The notes beneath the pieces were generated by a model, which made no database searches, was not told the origin of the DNA, and worked only from the letters and a program-made list of their open reading frames with translations. Below, in pieces: positions 22,943 through 35,997 of a stretch of DNA of 64,000 bases; position 1 is the first letter of the stretch, and every line of letters starts with the position of its first letter. Where the stretch lies: NCBI RefSeq assembly GCF_015832195.1, contig NC_052046.1, positions 32,206,911 to 32,270,910 on the forward strand, written 5' to 3'. The position numbers and the translations under genes were made by a program. Origin of the DNA: Motacilla alba alba (lineage: Eukaryota; Chordata; Aves; Passeriformes; Motacillidae).

Positions 22943-25900
22943 CTTTATACCATATTTTTCTACATTATACAAGACAATCTTATACAATGATATCCTCCAT
23001 GTTTAAAATTCTTTGTGTTTACCACAAAAAGAAACAATTCACTTTATTTGTAATATCTGCCAACTTCTAGTGGTGTTGATGAGGATGTGTGAAACTTGAG
23101 TACATGTGACACTTACTGTCTTATAATTAAGAGTTCCATGTTTGTAGTTAGACTGCACTAGAGCAATTAACAGTTGTACAAGCAAAAATAAAACATTTGT
23201 AAACTATGTAGAACTCTTTGCTGTTGCTTGATTATGTATTTTTGTACTATTCTTTCCTGATAGAACTCAAACCCCTCCAACATTCTAGTCTTAGATCTTA
23301 GCAATTTTCAACAATGAACATATGAGTTCCAGATGCTCACTAAAACTACTAAAAATGACTGCCAATTCTGTTTGTGCCATTGTTGTGTGAGAGTTCTTTT
23401 TCTCCCTTGAGACCTTTTGTCTCCTAATGATTTACAGTATGGCTGTAAAATGTTGCTTCATGCTACATTCTGCAATAAAAATGTAATCTCAAGAAGACAA
23501 TGTGCTTTTCACAAAATATAGGACTGTTTGTACTTTGTTGCTGTCCATTTAAAGTTTATCTTTGGACTAGGTCTTTACCACATTTTCTTTCCTGAAAGAA
23601 AAGACAATTCTGTTAGAGACCTAAGTGACTTCTCACTTTCAAGCAGCGGCCTCTTTTCACTTACACAGTTAGATACTCTCAAAGTGGCTATTTCGAAAAC
23701 CTATAAATATTTGTACTTGAAATCAACACAGAGTTTCTAGATTGCTGTTCATGCACAAATAACAGCAGTTCAATTTGCCAGCAAGCAGACAACTTTAGCT
23801 AAACTCAAAATGAGTTTTTTCTATTTTAATTCATCCATGGAAAGATCAAAATCTTTCAGACTAGTTGTCTGTATCATTATAAAGTTAACAGAGCCAATGG
23901 GAGGATACAGAGAGTAAAAGGAGAGAAAAAGAAGGAGGGAGAGATAGAGATCATCCCATCCAAACAGAAACAGAATGGATAGAATGAATCTACTTGTGAG
24001 TGTCTTTATCTTTACACTATCTATGCAAGCAATCTATTTGAATTGTTCAGAACAGATGTGCCTTCAATGTTTCTAATGTCCAGTGAAACATGGTTTAAGC
24101 ATTAAAACATTAAAATGCAAAATGTCTCAGCTACTTTTATAAGGGATGGAAATGAGCATTATTAAAAATAGAAGGGAACTGATTGAATTGATTTTCAGAA
24201 ATTGAAAACTTTTCTTATTTATGAAATGTGAACTTCGTATCACTTGCTGATAGGTTTTTCTCCGCTTGTTTAATAACATTATAGGAAATATTTTTTTTCC
24301 TATCTAGTTTTTAGTTGGAAACAGATTTCATTTCGGAAATCTAAGCATTCACAACCCATTTAGTTCCCATTTTCACAGCATTAGCAGTCAAATGGAAGAA
24401 TTTTTCTTCAAGCCCCAGTGGCTCAGACTGAGGATCCTTTAATATGAAAATAACTATCTCATGCCATTAAGGCATTCAGAGGCTACAGGCACAATGAATT
24501 GGCTACTGTAGACATTCCTCATGATAAAAAATAGAAATGGAGATCCTAAATTGATCACATGAGTTTAGTCGATCATGCAGCATTTGAAATACATCGTATG
24601 CATCTGGCAACCAGCTCTTCACCCTCCAGGCATTTAAAATATATATCTGATTCTCTCCTTTTAGGTAATGAAGTCAAAACTGTTTCCATGTCCCTAGGTT
24701 TTAGCAGCTAAAGGCTGCTCTTGTATCGTTAAACCATTTAAAGCTTTTTCTTTAAAAGAAAATTCTATTTCTTCTTCTCCTCTGTAATTTTAGGGGAAAC
24801 AAATGTTTATGTTCAAACACTAACTAGTTCACTTTAAAAATGCACAGCAAGAGGAAATTCTCTTTTATTGTGAACACTTTCTAAAATACGTATCTAGTGA
24901 TGAACACTTGTTTATAATTTAAGGTGTACATACATGAATTGACATGCAGAAGCCTTGTGCATGAGCATCCACCTATCATGCAATTTTCCCTTTTAGGCTA
25001 CACAGATAAGTGGTCTGTCTTTGAACTCAAACGCCTTTTTCTAGTATTTCCATTGAGAAATATTGAGAAAACTATTATAATTCATGAGTTAAAAAAACAT
25101 TTTCATGCCATTTTTTTAAGATGACATTTTTGTTTCCTCTTATTTTAGCAGATGAAATAATTCCAGAGAGCTGTTGTTGCATCAGCTTGTTATCACTGTA
25201 ATACCAGTGGGCCTATTTTTATCCTTATTACACAGCAGCTGATCAAGATGAGTCATCTCATTTATAATTAGTCCCATGGTGGTCAAGCCTGTGAATGACA
25301 ATTTAGTTCTGCATGACACCAGAGAGTCAGAGCTGGAAGGTACTCACTGTAGTGAGTGAGTGACCTCCTTCCTGTGCCCATGTACAAGGTTCATACTGGT
25401 GTTGAGTGGCTCTGGGTTACTGCACATTGTGTACCAATGGTTGTGAATGGAAGCGTGCAACCCACCCTATTCAAAGAAGAAATCACTAGGGGTAGAAACC
25501 AATTGTATCAGGCACATTCAACCTCCTGCTACCACTAATGAGGAGAAATAAAGGCACTTTGCTTCTAGGTTGTGGTGATGAGGGCAGTGGTGCTCTCCTG
25601 GTTGATGTGTGTGAGTGGCTGAGTGTGCTGCCTCCCTCATCAGGTATCTGCCAGAGCCATGATGAGCTAAAGAAAGCATAAAAGAAGACTAGAAGAAAAA
25701 CCATGGCAAAAAAAGTCACTCAGGTATTCAGTTTAACAGCAAAACTGTCATTTTCTGTTACTTTTTGTATTCTTGTTTACTGCTTTAAAATATATTCATT
25801 GGTTTTGAAACATTATCTTTTGGAGATTTATCCACAGAAATCCTGCATATTTTCCATGACTTTCATATAGTCTGAATTTTTCATCTTACATTCCTACTTT

Positions 25901-27017
25901 TTTGAATGATCTTTGTTGTTATTTGGTGGGGTTTTGCTGGTGGGATTTTTTTTTGGGTTTCTTTATTCTTTGTTTGATTTTTTATTCAGACCCTACCATT
26001 TTGAATGTCAATATAAGCTATGTTGGGACAGGATATAATTCTGGATACACTTATATTTCAATTATACATCAAACATAATAATTTGAAAAAAATTCTTCTA
26101 ATTCAGGTGCATCTTTGGTTTCATTTATTGCTTATTTGGTACAGGGTCCTCATGCTTCTTGAGATTTGTACTCAGAATAAGTGAGATATCAGTTTAATGG
26201 AATATGCTAAACTTGGGCCGTGGTCTATTATTCTGTGCTTTTTCACCTAATTTTTTAACACCTTCCCACACATCAGGGGCTGACACTTTAGGTGACTTGC
26301 TTAAACTTTAACTACTGTACATTATTCCTGGAGAGAGACTTCAATTTCCAGTTGTAGCTCCTCCATTAATTAAGGTTCTGAGGCTGTTACAGCTTCATGA
26401 GCTTCAAGGAATAATCAACATGAATAATGAAATATTAGTCAGATCAAAGAAAGAGATGGCATAAGAATAACAAAAAAACTTGCAGTCAGACAAGAGTGAC
26501 AGAAAATGCCACCATATCCCTGTAGCAGCCCCAAAGTGCACAGGTGTTTTGTACAAAATGGAGCATTTCTGGAAGGAAGGATTAAGAAACACTATCTTTT
26601 GGAACTCAAAGAAATGGATTTAATGCTCTTCAGTGGAAATAAGGCCTTGCTGTTCTTAGTCTTTCTCTTCCATCTTAGACAGGTATCTTAACTATAATGT
26701 TGTGGGGAAAATATAATTCATTTACAACACTGTAGTTTTGTAAGTGAATGATATGATCTAGAGAATATATCTGCATTATTTACCTGAAGAAAAATATATA
26801 GAGCACTGAATACATTATCAAGACTCTTTGGTATTGGGTAATTAAGTGCAATATCATCAACCACTCTCCAAGATGAAATGCAGGTGCGTAGATAACTTTA
26901 CTAGGATAACATAGATCTTAAAGACCTTTAAGTATCTGAAAAGAATAAATATTAAATATTTCAATGTTGTGGATTTTCCTACAGATATTTTAAAACCTGT
27001 TGTATATGCTCTTTGAT

Positions 27018-27063
27018 GAAACAGAAACAGAAAAAGAAACAGAAAAACCAAAACAAGAAACAG
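27018..27063. repeat. (GAAACA)-like purine-rich repeat
   Basis: Successive GAAACAGAAACAGAAAAAGAAACAG units. Simple repeat. Confidence 0.9.
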
Positions 27064-27527
27064 GCAAAAAATTCACAACAAGCCCCAGACTTCTTTCCTG
27101 AGAAAAATTCATCTAGAAAACAATCAATATCTTATGGTATTAATTAAGTTATTCTTGCACAGTCTTTCACACAAGTACACTATTGTGAAGGGATCTGTTG
27201 CCAAGAAGCATAAAAAACTGTTTGTTGCCCAGACAACCACCGTAAGGGCAGATTAGGTTAGCCTTCAAGTTGCTATTAAATTGTCTAAAAAGATTAAAAG
27301 TGATTTGTTAAACACATATAACTGAAATATGTACTAAAGGAGTTTTTGAAATATTTTATCTGCCTGTAATAACTCAAATTCTGCATAGAAATCTCTCTCT
27401 TTCTTATTTAGGTTTCATATCAACAATTACATAGTATCCTACTGCTGCTGAAACACACTTTCTTTTCTGGATATCTTGCTCCCCCACGGAGAACATAAGT
27501 TAAAAACAGAGAACATGCTTGGAAAAC

Positions 27528-27553
27528 ATGTGGATTTCATATGAAATCCACAT
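27528..27553. repeat. Perfect 26-bp palindrome
   Basis: The half-site ATGTGGATTTCAT (27528-27540) is followed at once by its exact reverse complement ATGAAATCCACAT (27541-27553), with no spacer. It lies in unannotated AT-rich DNA. Confidence 0.95.
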
Positions 27554-28094
27554 ATTATTTGTTATATCTACCATTATTTTTAGCTAATTCATCCGCAAAC
27601 ACAACTCTGAATTTGATGTTGAAGTTCATTTGGCAAATCCTCTGGATTGTAAGTGCCAGTAGACAGTTGGTAAACAGTGCTTTTCCTTATGAGAGTGATA
27701 GGGCTGAGAACCTTTCTCAATGGGTTTTCCCCCTCATTTTGTTATGAGGCTTCAATTGAGAATGCCATTTGTCCAGCTTCAAAAAATAAACAAAACCTTC
27801 CAAAAAAATCAGCAACCACCCAAAGCCACAAGCATTCGAGCAAGACTTCATTGAGAGTTTCTTCCTTTGTGCTCTCTTCTAATGTTCCTGCAGAACTGTT
27901 CCAGAAAATCGATGTGCACAAGAATGCAACTGCAGAATAAAAGACTAGATAGAGGAGGTCTGGAAGTTAAATTGGCCCAGTGGAATTCTTTTCTCCGTAA
28001 TTTCTGAATTCTTGATTGGAAACCTGGTAGTTTATGAAAATTGCTTGACCGCTTGAACATACTTGAATTTCTTTGGCAGCCCTGTTTTTGTAGC

Positions 28095-28118
28095 TTTTTT
28101 TTTTTTTTTTTTTTTTTT
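28095..28118. repeat. T24 homopolymer
   Basis: Twenty-four consecutive T residues. Confidence 0.95.
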
Positions 28119-28721
28119 CCCATATCAACTGCTTCTAGTTGTTGAGAGCTTTTGTAAGGATGACAAGAGGATTTTCAAAATTTTCCTAAGTTGTGATCTT
28201 TAGACCTTGAGGTACTTTTTCTTTTTGCAACCAGTCTAGAATACAGAGGAAAGAAAATTACTTTTGGTAGGTTCTGTCTCACACAAATTCTAACTGCATT
28301 TGTTTTAGACTCTTGTGATTAAGTATTCAGTGACCATGGATATCAATCAAAACTGGCAGTTAAGTCAATATTCTTCTTTTTTTTTTTTGTCTTTGTTTAA
28401 ATTCACATGTAGCAAAACTATGCCTGTGTAGCTGTTTGAGATTGTCATTGCTGACCTATTATTCTGGATAAAATCAAAGTGTTATCTTCTATTTTTCTTT
28501 CTATTTGAGTAATAAGAGATAAGAACTTGGAAGAACTAGGTTTTTTAGCTTAACCAGTTTCCATGAGCAACAGAGCAATGGAGCTCTGTTTTCTAGAATT
28601 GTGTGAATATTCCTGAATAGCAGAACTATTTTGGAAGTTTGTGGAGAAACTATATCGGAAACAGTACACTTTAAAGTAGTGTGCTTATTTTTGAGGCTAA
28701 AAAAGAAATATAATAATGTGT

Positions 28722-28743
28722 ATTATATTATATATAATATAAT
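28722..28743. repeat. 22-bp AT-only perfect palindrome
   Basis: The sequence of A and T residues centred at 28732/28733 equals its reverse complement over 22 bp. It directly precedes the CR1 fragment at 28747. Confidence 0.9.
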
Positions 28744-28746
28744 TAT

Positions 28747-29065
28747 AGGCTGGGCAAGACTTCTGGGATCATCAAGTCCAACCTGTGACTATACACCACC
28801 ACATCTACCAGACCATGGCACCAGGTGCCACGTCCAGTGTTTCCTTAAACATCTCCTGGGACAGTGACTCTGTCACCTCCCTGAGCAGTCCATTCCAATA
28901 TCTAAGCACCCCTTCTGTGAAGAAACTCCTCCAAATCTGTAATTTAAAACTTCCCTGGGGAAGATTAAAACTGTCTCCTTGTCTGCCACTTGCTGTCCAG
29001 CAGGAGAGACTGACGCCCACCTGGCTACAATCTCTTTTCAGGAAGTTGTAGAGCGCGGTCATTCC
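28747..29065 (-). mobile_element. CR1 LINE, 3' fragment, reverse
   Basis: The plus strand reads as reverse-complement CR1: GATCATCAAGTCCAACC, CCAGTGTTTCCTTAAACATCTCC, TGACTCTGTCACCTCCCTG, CCCCTTCTGTGAAGAAACTCCTCC, CTGGCTACAATCTCTTTTCAGGAAGTTGTAGAG. The 3' tail is on the left. ORF2 is not intact. Confidence 0.85.
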
Positions 29066-32000
29066 TGTGGATCTCATAAGCACTGACGGTGCTTTGTTCA
29101 GAGCTATACTTTTTCCTACACTCAATATGATAAAAGATCAAATTTTTTGTCTAGAAAAACTTTCTAGAAAAAAAACTTTCTTTTTGTCTGTAAGTTACAT
29201 ACTTGAGTTAAAATACATTTGGAAAATAATAGTGCAGTCTAGTTTAACAGGTCCTCACAAGTTTTTGAAAATTGTGACTTGTCACTACTACATATGTATT
29301 TGAAAAGGAGCGTTGGTGTCACAAAATCTAGAAACAAATCTGGAGCACTGAAGTAGTAGCAATTTACTATTTCATATCAGCCCAAAAAGTACAAGGGTTA
29401 CATCTCCTTCTTGAAGAATGAAGGGTTGTGTCAGTAGCTATTACAGTAATACAAAGGTTTGTGTACGTTGCCCAGTTGGCTTTCCTTTTCTGTACTTGTA
29501 TTTGTATATACTGAATTGTGCAACACCACCTTTGGACAGAAGAACTGCAGTAGCTAAATATTCCTGTTATAAATTTTCTCATGTATTCATTCTACTTTGA
29601 GTGTTTAATTCTATTCTTGAATCCATAAAGCTAAACAAGTGTCACTGAACCTGTAATGGCAATGTAGAAACTGGGGTGTAACTTGCCTGACATCTCCCAC
29701 CTTAGTAGCAGATAACTTTTTTTTTATGTGTCAGATATTCATGTTGATTTGCCCTGAAATTTCTTGATGTCAATGCTTATGCTACTGTGAGTAAAGGATT
29801 CAAACTTTTTTTACACTACAGGGCCAGCATTATTACCTTGCATATGTAGTGGACAATTTTTTGTTTGCATCTCCATAGCAACATCCTTACACTTCAAGAT
29901 TTATAGGTGTACTGACAGAATTTCTAGAGACTGGTGGAAAATATTATAATGTATTAAGGATATGAAAATATTGTGGATAAATGCTTTCCTTTTTTCTTTT
30001 TTCTTTTTTTTTTATGTATGTGACAGATGAGTGAGAGAAATTCTGGTAGTTCAGTTAAAGGTGGAAGGGAGTAGATAACATCACTTCCTCTTACATCATG
30101 GGGCAACAGTTATAGAAATAAATCAAAGAAACAAACTAAGGAAATGCAAGTCTGCTGGACTGCAGAAACACCTTTAAACTGCTAAACTAAATTGTCACAG
30201 TCATTTCAGACAATCAAGCCCTGAAAGAAGTATCTTCAACAAGGTTCCTTGTGCAAGGCCTGAAAACCAAACACATTTGCAAACAATCCTTATAAACTTC
30301 CAAATCACATTGCCACAGTGTGGATTCATTTTTCACAAATCTCACAAAAGATGAAAATACTCTACATCCCCATGTAGTTCACTTCCACTGGAGTGCACAT
30401 TTCACAACAAGTTGTTGAAATTGTACAGAAGGGTCAGGTTCTGGTCCATCCTGTGCAGATGCTTGAAATAAACATTATTTCAGGCAGGAGAAAGAGTCAC
30501 CACCTAACACAATTCAGCTTCTAGGGACAAAGAAATGTGCATCTCTTTACAGTATTGGTCAAAATACATAAAATTTCAGCTTTCCCATTATTCTTTTCTT
30601 TTTAAAAGACGTATAGAATTGCCCATTAAGGCAGATTACAGGAGACCTACCAAAACTTTATTCAGCCATTCAGAAGTGAAAGGCAGGCAAAACCTTTTGC
30701 CAACAGTAGCAAACATGCAAGTGGAGAAAAATACTTCACTTTAATTAGCAATGTCAGATTTGTAACCCTGCAGTAGTTCAACATGATTAATTCTGGGTCA
30801 GCTTTAAGTATTCTAGAATCATCAGTTCACTGCACCATAAAATAAGCCACTTTACAAGTCAGATTCTCAATGTATTATCAGTTTAACAGACCAACAAATT
30901 GTAAGAATTACTTCCTCTCCAAATTTATTACTTTGTAGTTTTTAAGATAACATTGTATACAGTTGAAAATGAATTTTACCACCATTAAGTGAATATTTCC
31001 ATGGAGTCTTTTTTTAATTAATCGAAAATTCCTTCTGCTGATCCCTGACTCTGCATTGTCAGTTACATAATAATGTAATTTTGTCACATTGTCACATACA
31101 TAATAATGGCAGAAACCAGTTAGGATTAAACTTTGGCAACAAAAAATGAATACAAATACTGTTTTACACACAGAGCATGACCAAAAATGCTAATAAAAAG
31201 AACGCTTTTGTGCAGCATTTCTATTCCTAAATAATCATTAAAAGAAATCCACAAAACTACAGGAAGGATCAGAATTAGCTGGTCATTTTGTAAAGTCTGA
31301 ACAAGCTTTCTCTGTGGATATAATGGTTTTGTAAGCCTGTTTCTGTCAAGAAAGCAATTAATAAGTGAGAGGTATTGTCTGGTTTTGTTTTTATGTTTTT
31401 TGGTACGTCCCGAAGTATATTATTACAGAACCAAAACAGCAATATTGGCCTTGAATCTTAGGATCCCAATGGAAATTTTTCTCCTGGTTAAAACATGGGA
31501 AAGATCTGAATCATGAGATGCCTACTTGCTAATATAAGGGACAGAAGAAGCTCATAATGGAAACTTCTCTTCTGAAATACTGAGTGAAATGATTTAGCAT
31601 GGTACAATATCTCATTCTGAACAGTTACTAAGGATTATCCTTCATTTCATGCCACATGGATTGTCATGGTTTTAACAAGAAAAAAATGTCAAATCCCACC
31701 ATTTCTCAATTTTAAAGTTATCTGGGAGTAAATAGTCAAATGGCATACTTTGGAATGTGGGTTATTGAATCCATGAGTGTCAGCAACCAGAGATCATGGA
31801 TTTTGACATTTCAATATTTCATCATTTATTATACTAGTGTTCATACAACATTGTAGTAGGTTCAGTATTCATTTTTATTACAAAAATGAGACCATCTTAA
31901 TGAAACAGTATAAAAACATTAGACTAAATACAGTTGCTGTTCCTTTCAATTTATTTTTTTTATGTTTTCAAAGACAATAATTTTTTTTTCATCTGCACAA

Positions 32001-32709
32001 CTTCTGGAAATAGTATTAGTTCCAAGAGTTACTGATGTGTCTGTCATAACTTGGAGTCTTTGTCACAATAAAGAAAAGGATATAAAATTCTGTTCCTCGA
32101 TCTGCTTTCACATTAGTTTACAGCAATTTCCTCTTCTGCTTTCAGTGCTTTTCAGACCAGTCATTTTCAGTGTGAATCAAACATTTCTGAAAATTTCCAT
32201 ACATATTGTTGCATGTATTTCTTCTGACATAGCTAGGAATGTCTGAATTGCATCAGATGCAGCGCATTTATATTTCTGCCTTCTTCAATGTTAGGTCACT
32301 TGTTAGAAAATAATCTTCAAAGAAAACAAAGTATCACCAATTTATCCCAGCTTGAAGACTAACAGCTCACACTGAATAATATGGGAACATTTGACTGCTT
32401 ATTTATAAGCAATCAGGAGAAGCAAAGTAATATCATAGATTTCATTAGCTTGGTATTGCAAATTCTACCACTCAATGTTTTCTGAGAATAATCTACACAT
32501 ACCCCCCCCCCCCCCCCCCATATTTTATTAATTATATATATTTAAAATTTCCATTTATTTGTAAGCAGTATATCCAGCCTCTCTTTTATTGACACAGGGT
32601 CATGAAGAAGAACCTAATGACTGTAATAATCTCCAACTGAGTCCTTTGGAAAAAATGTAGTTGCATAAAAAAGCAGTGAATTTTTTCCCCTACTCTAACA
32701 TTATGTTCA
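29066..32709. other. AT-rich unannotated stretch
   Basis: No gene or mobile element recognised. It contains the C18 run at 32502-32519. Confidence 0.6.
32502..32519. repeat. C18 homopolymer
   Basis: Eighteen consecutive C residues inside AT-rich DNA. The opposite strand is an uninterrupted G18 with quadruplex potential. Length may be affected by sequencing error. Confidence 0.9.
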
Positions 32710-33480
32710 ATTATTTACCACCAGTTCTGGTTAGCTGGAGAAGTCCCAGTTGACTGGAAATTACCAATGTAATGCCCATTTACAAGATTGACTGGAAGGA
32801 CATACAGGGATATACAGGCCTTTCAGAATTACATCAGTGCTGGGGGAGGTCACTGAGAAGTTTATCTTGAGTGCAGTCATGTAGTGCATACAGGACAACC
32901 AGTGGTTCAGGCACAGCCAAAACAGGTTCATGGGAGGCAGGTCCTGCTTGACCAACCTGAACTCCATCTAAGACAAAGTGACACACTTAAGAGATGACGG
33001 AAACATTGTGGATGTGCATACCTAAACACAGTACTGGTATGCCTGCCTAGAAATATCCTATTCTACCCACACTCTACCTAGCAAAGTTCCTGATACCACT
33101 TTTAACAGCATTCACCTAGAGAAACTGGGTGTTTGTGGTGCGAATGGATGCATGTCTTCATGGATTAAAAAGCTGACAGGATGGCTGGGCCCAGAGAGTG
33201 GTGGTGAACACAGCTAAAACCAGTTGGAAGTCAGCCACTAGGGAGGTTCCCCAGAGCACAGTATTGTTCCAGTCCCATTTCAAATCTTCATCAATAACCT
33301 GGGCAAGGGGGTTTAACAGCTCTTCAGCAGGTTCTTAGACAACACTAAATTGGGTAGCGTTGACCTGGTGAGGACAAGAAAGCTCTACAGAGGCATCTGG
33401 GCAGGCTGCATCAATGGGCCAAGACCATAAATTTCGTAAGGTTCAACAAGCCTGAATGCCAGGTACTACACTTTTATCAC
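32710..33480 (+). mobile_element. CR1 LINE, reverse-transcriptase region, forward (left part)
   Basis: Decayed CR1 ORF2 sequence: GGAGAAGTCCCAGTTGACTGGAAATTACC, GGTTCATGGGAGGCAGGTCCTGCTTGACC, GGATGGCTGGGCCCAGAGAGTGG, CCCCAGAGCACAGTATTGTTCCAG, CTTAGACAACACTAAATTGGG (the degraded FADDTKL-type motif region), and GGCATCTGGGCAGGCTGCATCAATGGGCC. It continues at 34178 after an inserted LTR. Many stops and indels are present. Confidence 0.85.
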
Positions 33481-34177
33481 TGTGGTTCTCGTGCAGTCCA
33501 AGGAGTGGTGGAATGCCAGCTAGCAAGCTCCCTGAGCGACCAGAGGCACACATGAGAGAGGCTGCCCCTGAGACTCTGCCGAGGCTTCTTGGGTGGCAGC
33601 GAGTGCAGGGGTGTGGGTGATGCTGCAGCAGGTGACCACGAGGATACCCACACACAGGATTGAAAGGGAGAACACTCACCTGCAGTCCAAAGAGCATTTA
33701 TGCCAGAGATGAGTGACAAAGAAAAGGGGTCCGCCTAGGGCTTTTAAAGGGAGCCACTCCAAGGGGTGGGAACATTACACAACCAATGGGGAAACCCTTG
33801 GGGAGGAGTATGAAACCTGACAAAACCAATAGAGTTAGCACAGGGGAGGGGAGAAGCCTTAAGGACAAATCAGCTCTTAGAACCAGGGTGATTGACACAG
33901 AACATTCTGGAATAAAATGGGTGGATCTGGGTTGACAGACAGGAGAGGGGGGTAGCACAGCTTGGGTTGACAGGGCCATACGAGGAAAGGAGGGGAGGAA
34001 CAGGGAGATGGGCGCTCTGAGTGACAGCCAAGTGGCCGGAAAACTCAGGAGTAAATAACTTGGGAGAAACCATCATGAGGGGATAAAATGGCGGTACATG
34101 CACTGAACCATATTAACATTGAATAACTAACTTTTACAATAAAATAACTGCAAAACTCATAAAAACACACTGCCACA
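33481..34177 (-). mobile_element. Solo LTR inserted in a CR1, reverse orientation
   Basis: Plus-strand ends are TGTGGTTCTC and ...CACTGCCACA, giving TGTGG/CCACA terminal repeats. CR1 sequence stops exactly at the left end and resumes at the right end, so both borders are fixed by the host repeat. The flanking hexamers TATCAC and GATCGC differ at two positions and could be a mutated 6-bp TSD. On the minus strand there are several CCAAT-type boxes (ATTGGTT near 33830 and 33782), a TTTAAAAG box near 33740 and a GC-rich R-U5. No internal viral genes are present. Confidence 0.8.
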
Positions 34178-34655
34178 GATCGCAACAGTGCTACAGTCTG
34201 GGAGAAGAGTGGCTTGAGAGCTGCTTGGCAGAAAGAGACCCGAAGGGTGCTGGTTGGCAGCCAGCTGTGTAGGAGCCAGCTGTGTGGCCAGGTGGCCAAG
34301 GAGGCCAATGGCATCCTGGCCTGTATCAGCAGTAGTATGTCCAGCAGGATCAGGACACTGGCTGACCCCCTGTACTTGGCACTGGTAAGGCCACGCCTCA
34401 AGTCCTGTCTTCATTTCTGGGCCCCTCACTCCAAAAGGTCATTGAAGTGCTGGAGTGAGTCCAGGGAAGGTCAATGGAGCAGTTGTCTGGACATGAGTCT
34501 TGTGAAGACCTGCTGAGGGAGCTGGGGTTGTTTACCCTGGAGGAAAGGAGGACTGGGGGGAAGCTCATTGCACTCTACAACTGCTGGAAAGGAGGTTGTA
34601 GCAAGATGGGCGTTGGTCTCTTCTCACATGTCTCAAGTGAAAGGATTTTGGATGG
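34178..34655 (+). mobile_element. CR1 LINE, continuation to the right of the LTR
   Basis: CR1 resumes with CAACAGTGCTACAGTCTGGGAGAAGAGTGGC and runs through GGCCAAGGAGGCCAATGGCATCCTGGCC, TGTACTTGGCACTGGTAAGGCC, CATTTCTGGGCCCCTCACTCC, and CTGGGGTTGTTTACCCTGGAGGAAAGGAGG. Similarity fades near 34655, before a CR1 3' UTR end. It is the same insertion as 32710-33480. Confidence 0.85.
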
Positions 34656-34758
34656 TAAAGGCCTTGCTTTCTATTCAGGATATGTCATACATGCTGCTCT
34701 CTGTACTGTGCTGACACACAGCTTGTTAGAGTAAACCAACTCATTTAACTGCCAGGTG

Positions 34759-34788
34759 CACTGTTTAACACAACAGTGTTAAACAGTG
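34759..34788. repeat. 13-bp perfect stem-loop
   Basis: CACTGTTTAACAC (34759-34771), spacer AACA, then GTGTTAAACAGTG (34776-34788). A T run does not follow, so it is not a terminator-like structure. Confidence 0.9.
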
Positions 34789-34836
34789 TTTAAGTGTAGA
34801 GAATCAGTGTAAGTTCAAACTTGTCCTCGCTACTGC

Positions 34837-34863
<27 letters not shown>
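34837..34863. repeat. A27 homopolymer
   Basis: Twenty-seven consecutive A residues about 180 bp downstream of the CR1 end; probably an independent simple repeat. Confidence 0.95.
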
Positions 34864-34867
<4 letters not shown>

Positions 34868-35997
34868 AGCGTTTTTTTCTATCTCGTATGAGTGATTTGA
34901 CAGGGGCTGTGGAGAAATATTTTGCTGCATGCTTCAGCATGCTTCTGCTTGCACAGTCATGATGTTACCATTAAGATGGATGCACAAATGATGTGCACAC
35001 AAGTGCACTAGCTGTGCATAATTCCATGTAGATACAGTTATTTTTTCTGTCATGTTCTCAATGCATGCTTCTAATATTACAAGCCCTGATATCTCTGCCT
35101 TTTTGAAATCTTTGAGGACTGTCAAATGTTACAGATTCTAAAAAGGCCTGAACAGACTAACTTTTTGAAAAGTGCCACCTGATCTTTCTATTCTTGTCGT
35201 TTACTCTGGTTTCTATTAACTAAAGTCATCTCAGTTTCAATTTTCAAGTATTGAAATGAACTCATATAAAACTGCTCTCCCAACCTCCCCGGCCCAAATT
35301 ACTGCCTTACAATAAATAAAGAGATAAATTCTGTGTTTTATATGTATGCAGAATTCTGTGGGTAAATACACACAGCAAATATGCTAAACCTGACAATTTT
35401 ATTCAGGCTTGCTTGTATTATTGTAGCTGACAATAGAATTTGTCTCAGAAGCAGAGGAAAAGTTGAGAACACTATTTGTATGTGTCTGTTTACTTTTGGC
35501 TTTGAATAACTATTGTTTTCTTACGTGCTTTACACCCAAAAGAGGCCTTTATAAAAGAATACTCCATACATTAAACACATATTTTCACAGCAGGCATATT
35601 CTGTAAATATTTAGGCAAATGCAGAACAACACTGGTTATTTTTCTCTTGAATTGTCCCCAAGGTTTTGTTTGTTTGTTTTTTTCACCAGAACCCTGATCA
35701 CTTGCAAACAGTTCATACCAGTTGCATTATAATAAAGCAAAATTATGGCTGAGTGTGGTTTGTAAAGGGTGCACACCGGAAACCATTCAGCCTTACAATT
35801 TAATTCAGCATAGGATTTGATTCTGCATCAGTGACCACAAGCTGGGTACACTGCTTCATTCAAATTGAGCAATGAAAAGTGAATTATTACAGTGCTTCAT
35901 ATCTGTTCTGGTACTGAGATATGATAGCCTGAACTGCAAGCAAAAGGAACACTCTAAAATACATTCTTCCATTTTGATTCACACCAAAAATCTGCCT

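Larger units (their letters stand above)
21785..28746. other. Long AT-rich unannotated stretch with simple repeats and a palindrome
   Basis: I see no gene. Separate items are listed for the TTACTTA tandem block (22894-22942), the GAAACA block (27018-27063), the 26-bp palindrome (27528-27553) and T24 (28095-28118). A moderately GC-rich piece around 25320-25720 was examined and could not be assigned. Confidence 0.6.

Noticed and set aside
25320..25720. GC-richer block that looked like a SINE or exon
   Set aside because: No box A/B promoter, tail, splice pattern or protein similarity could be identified.
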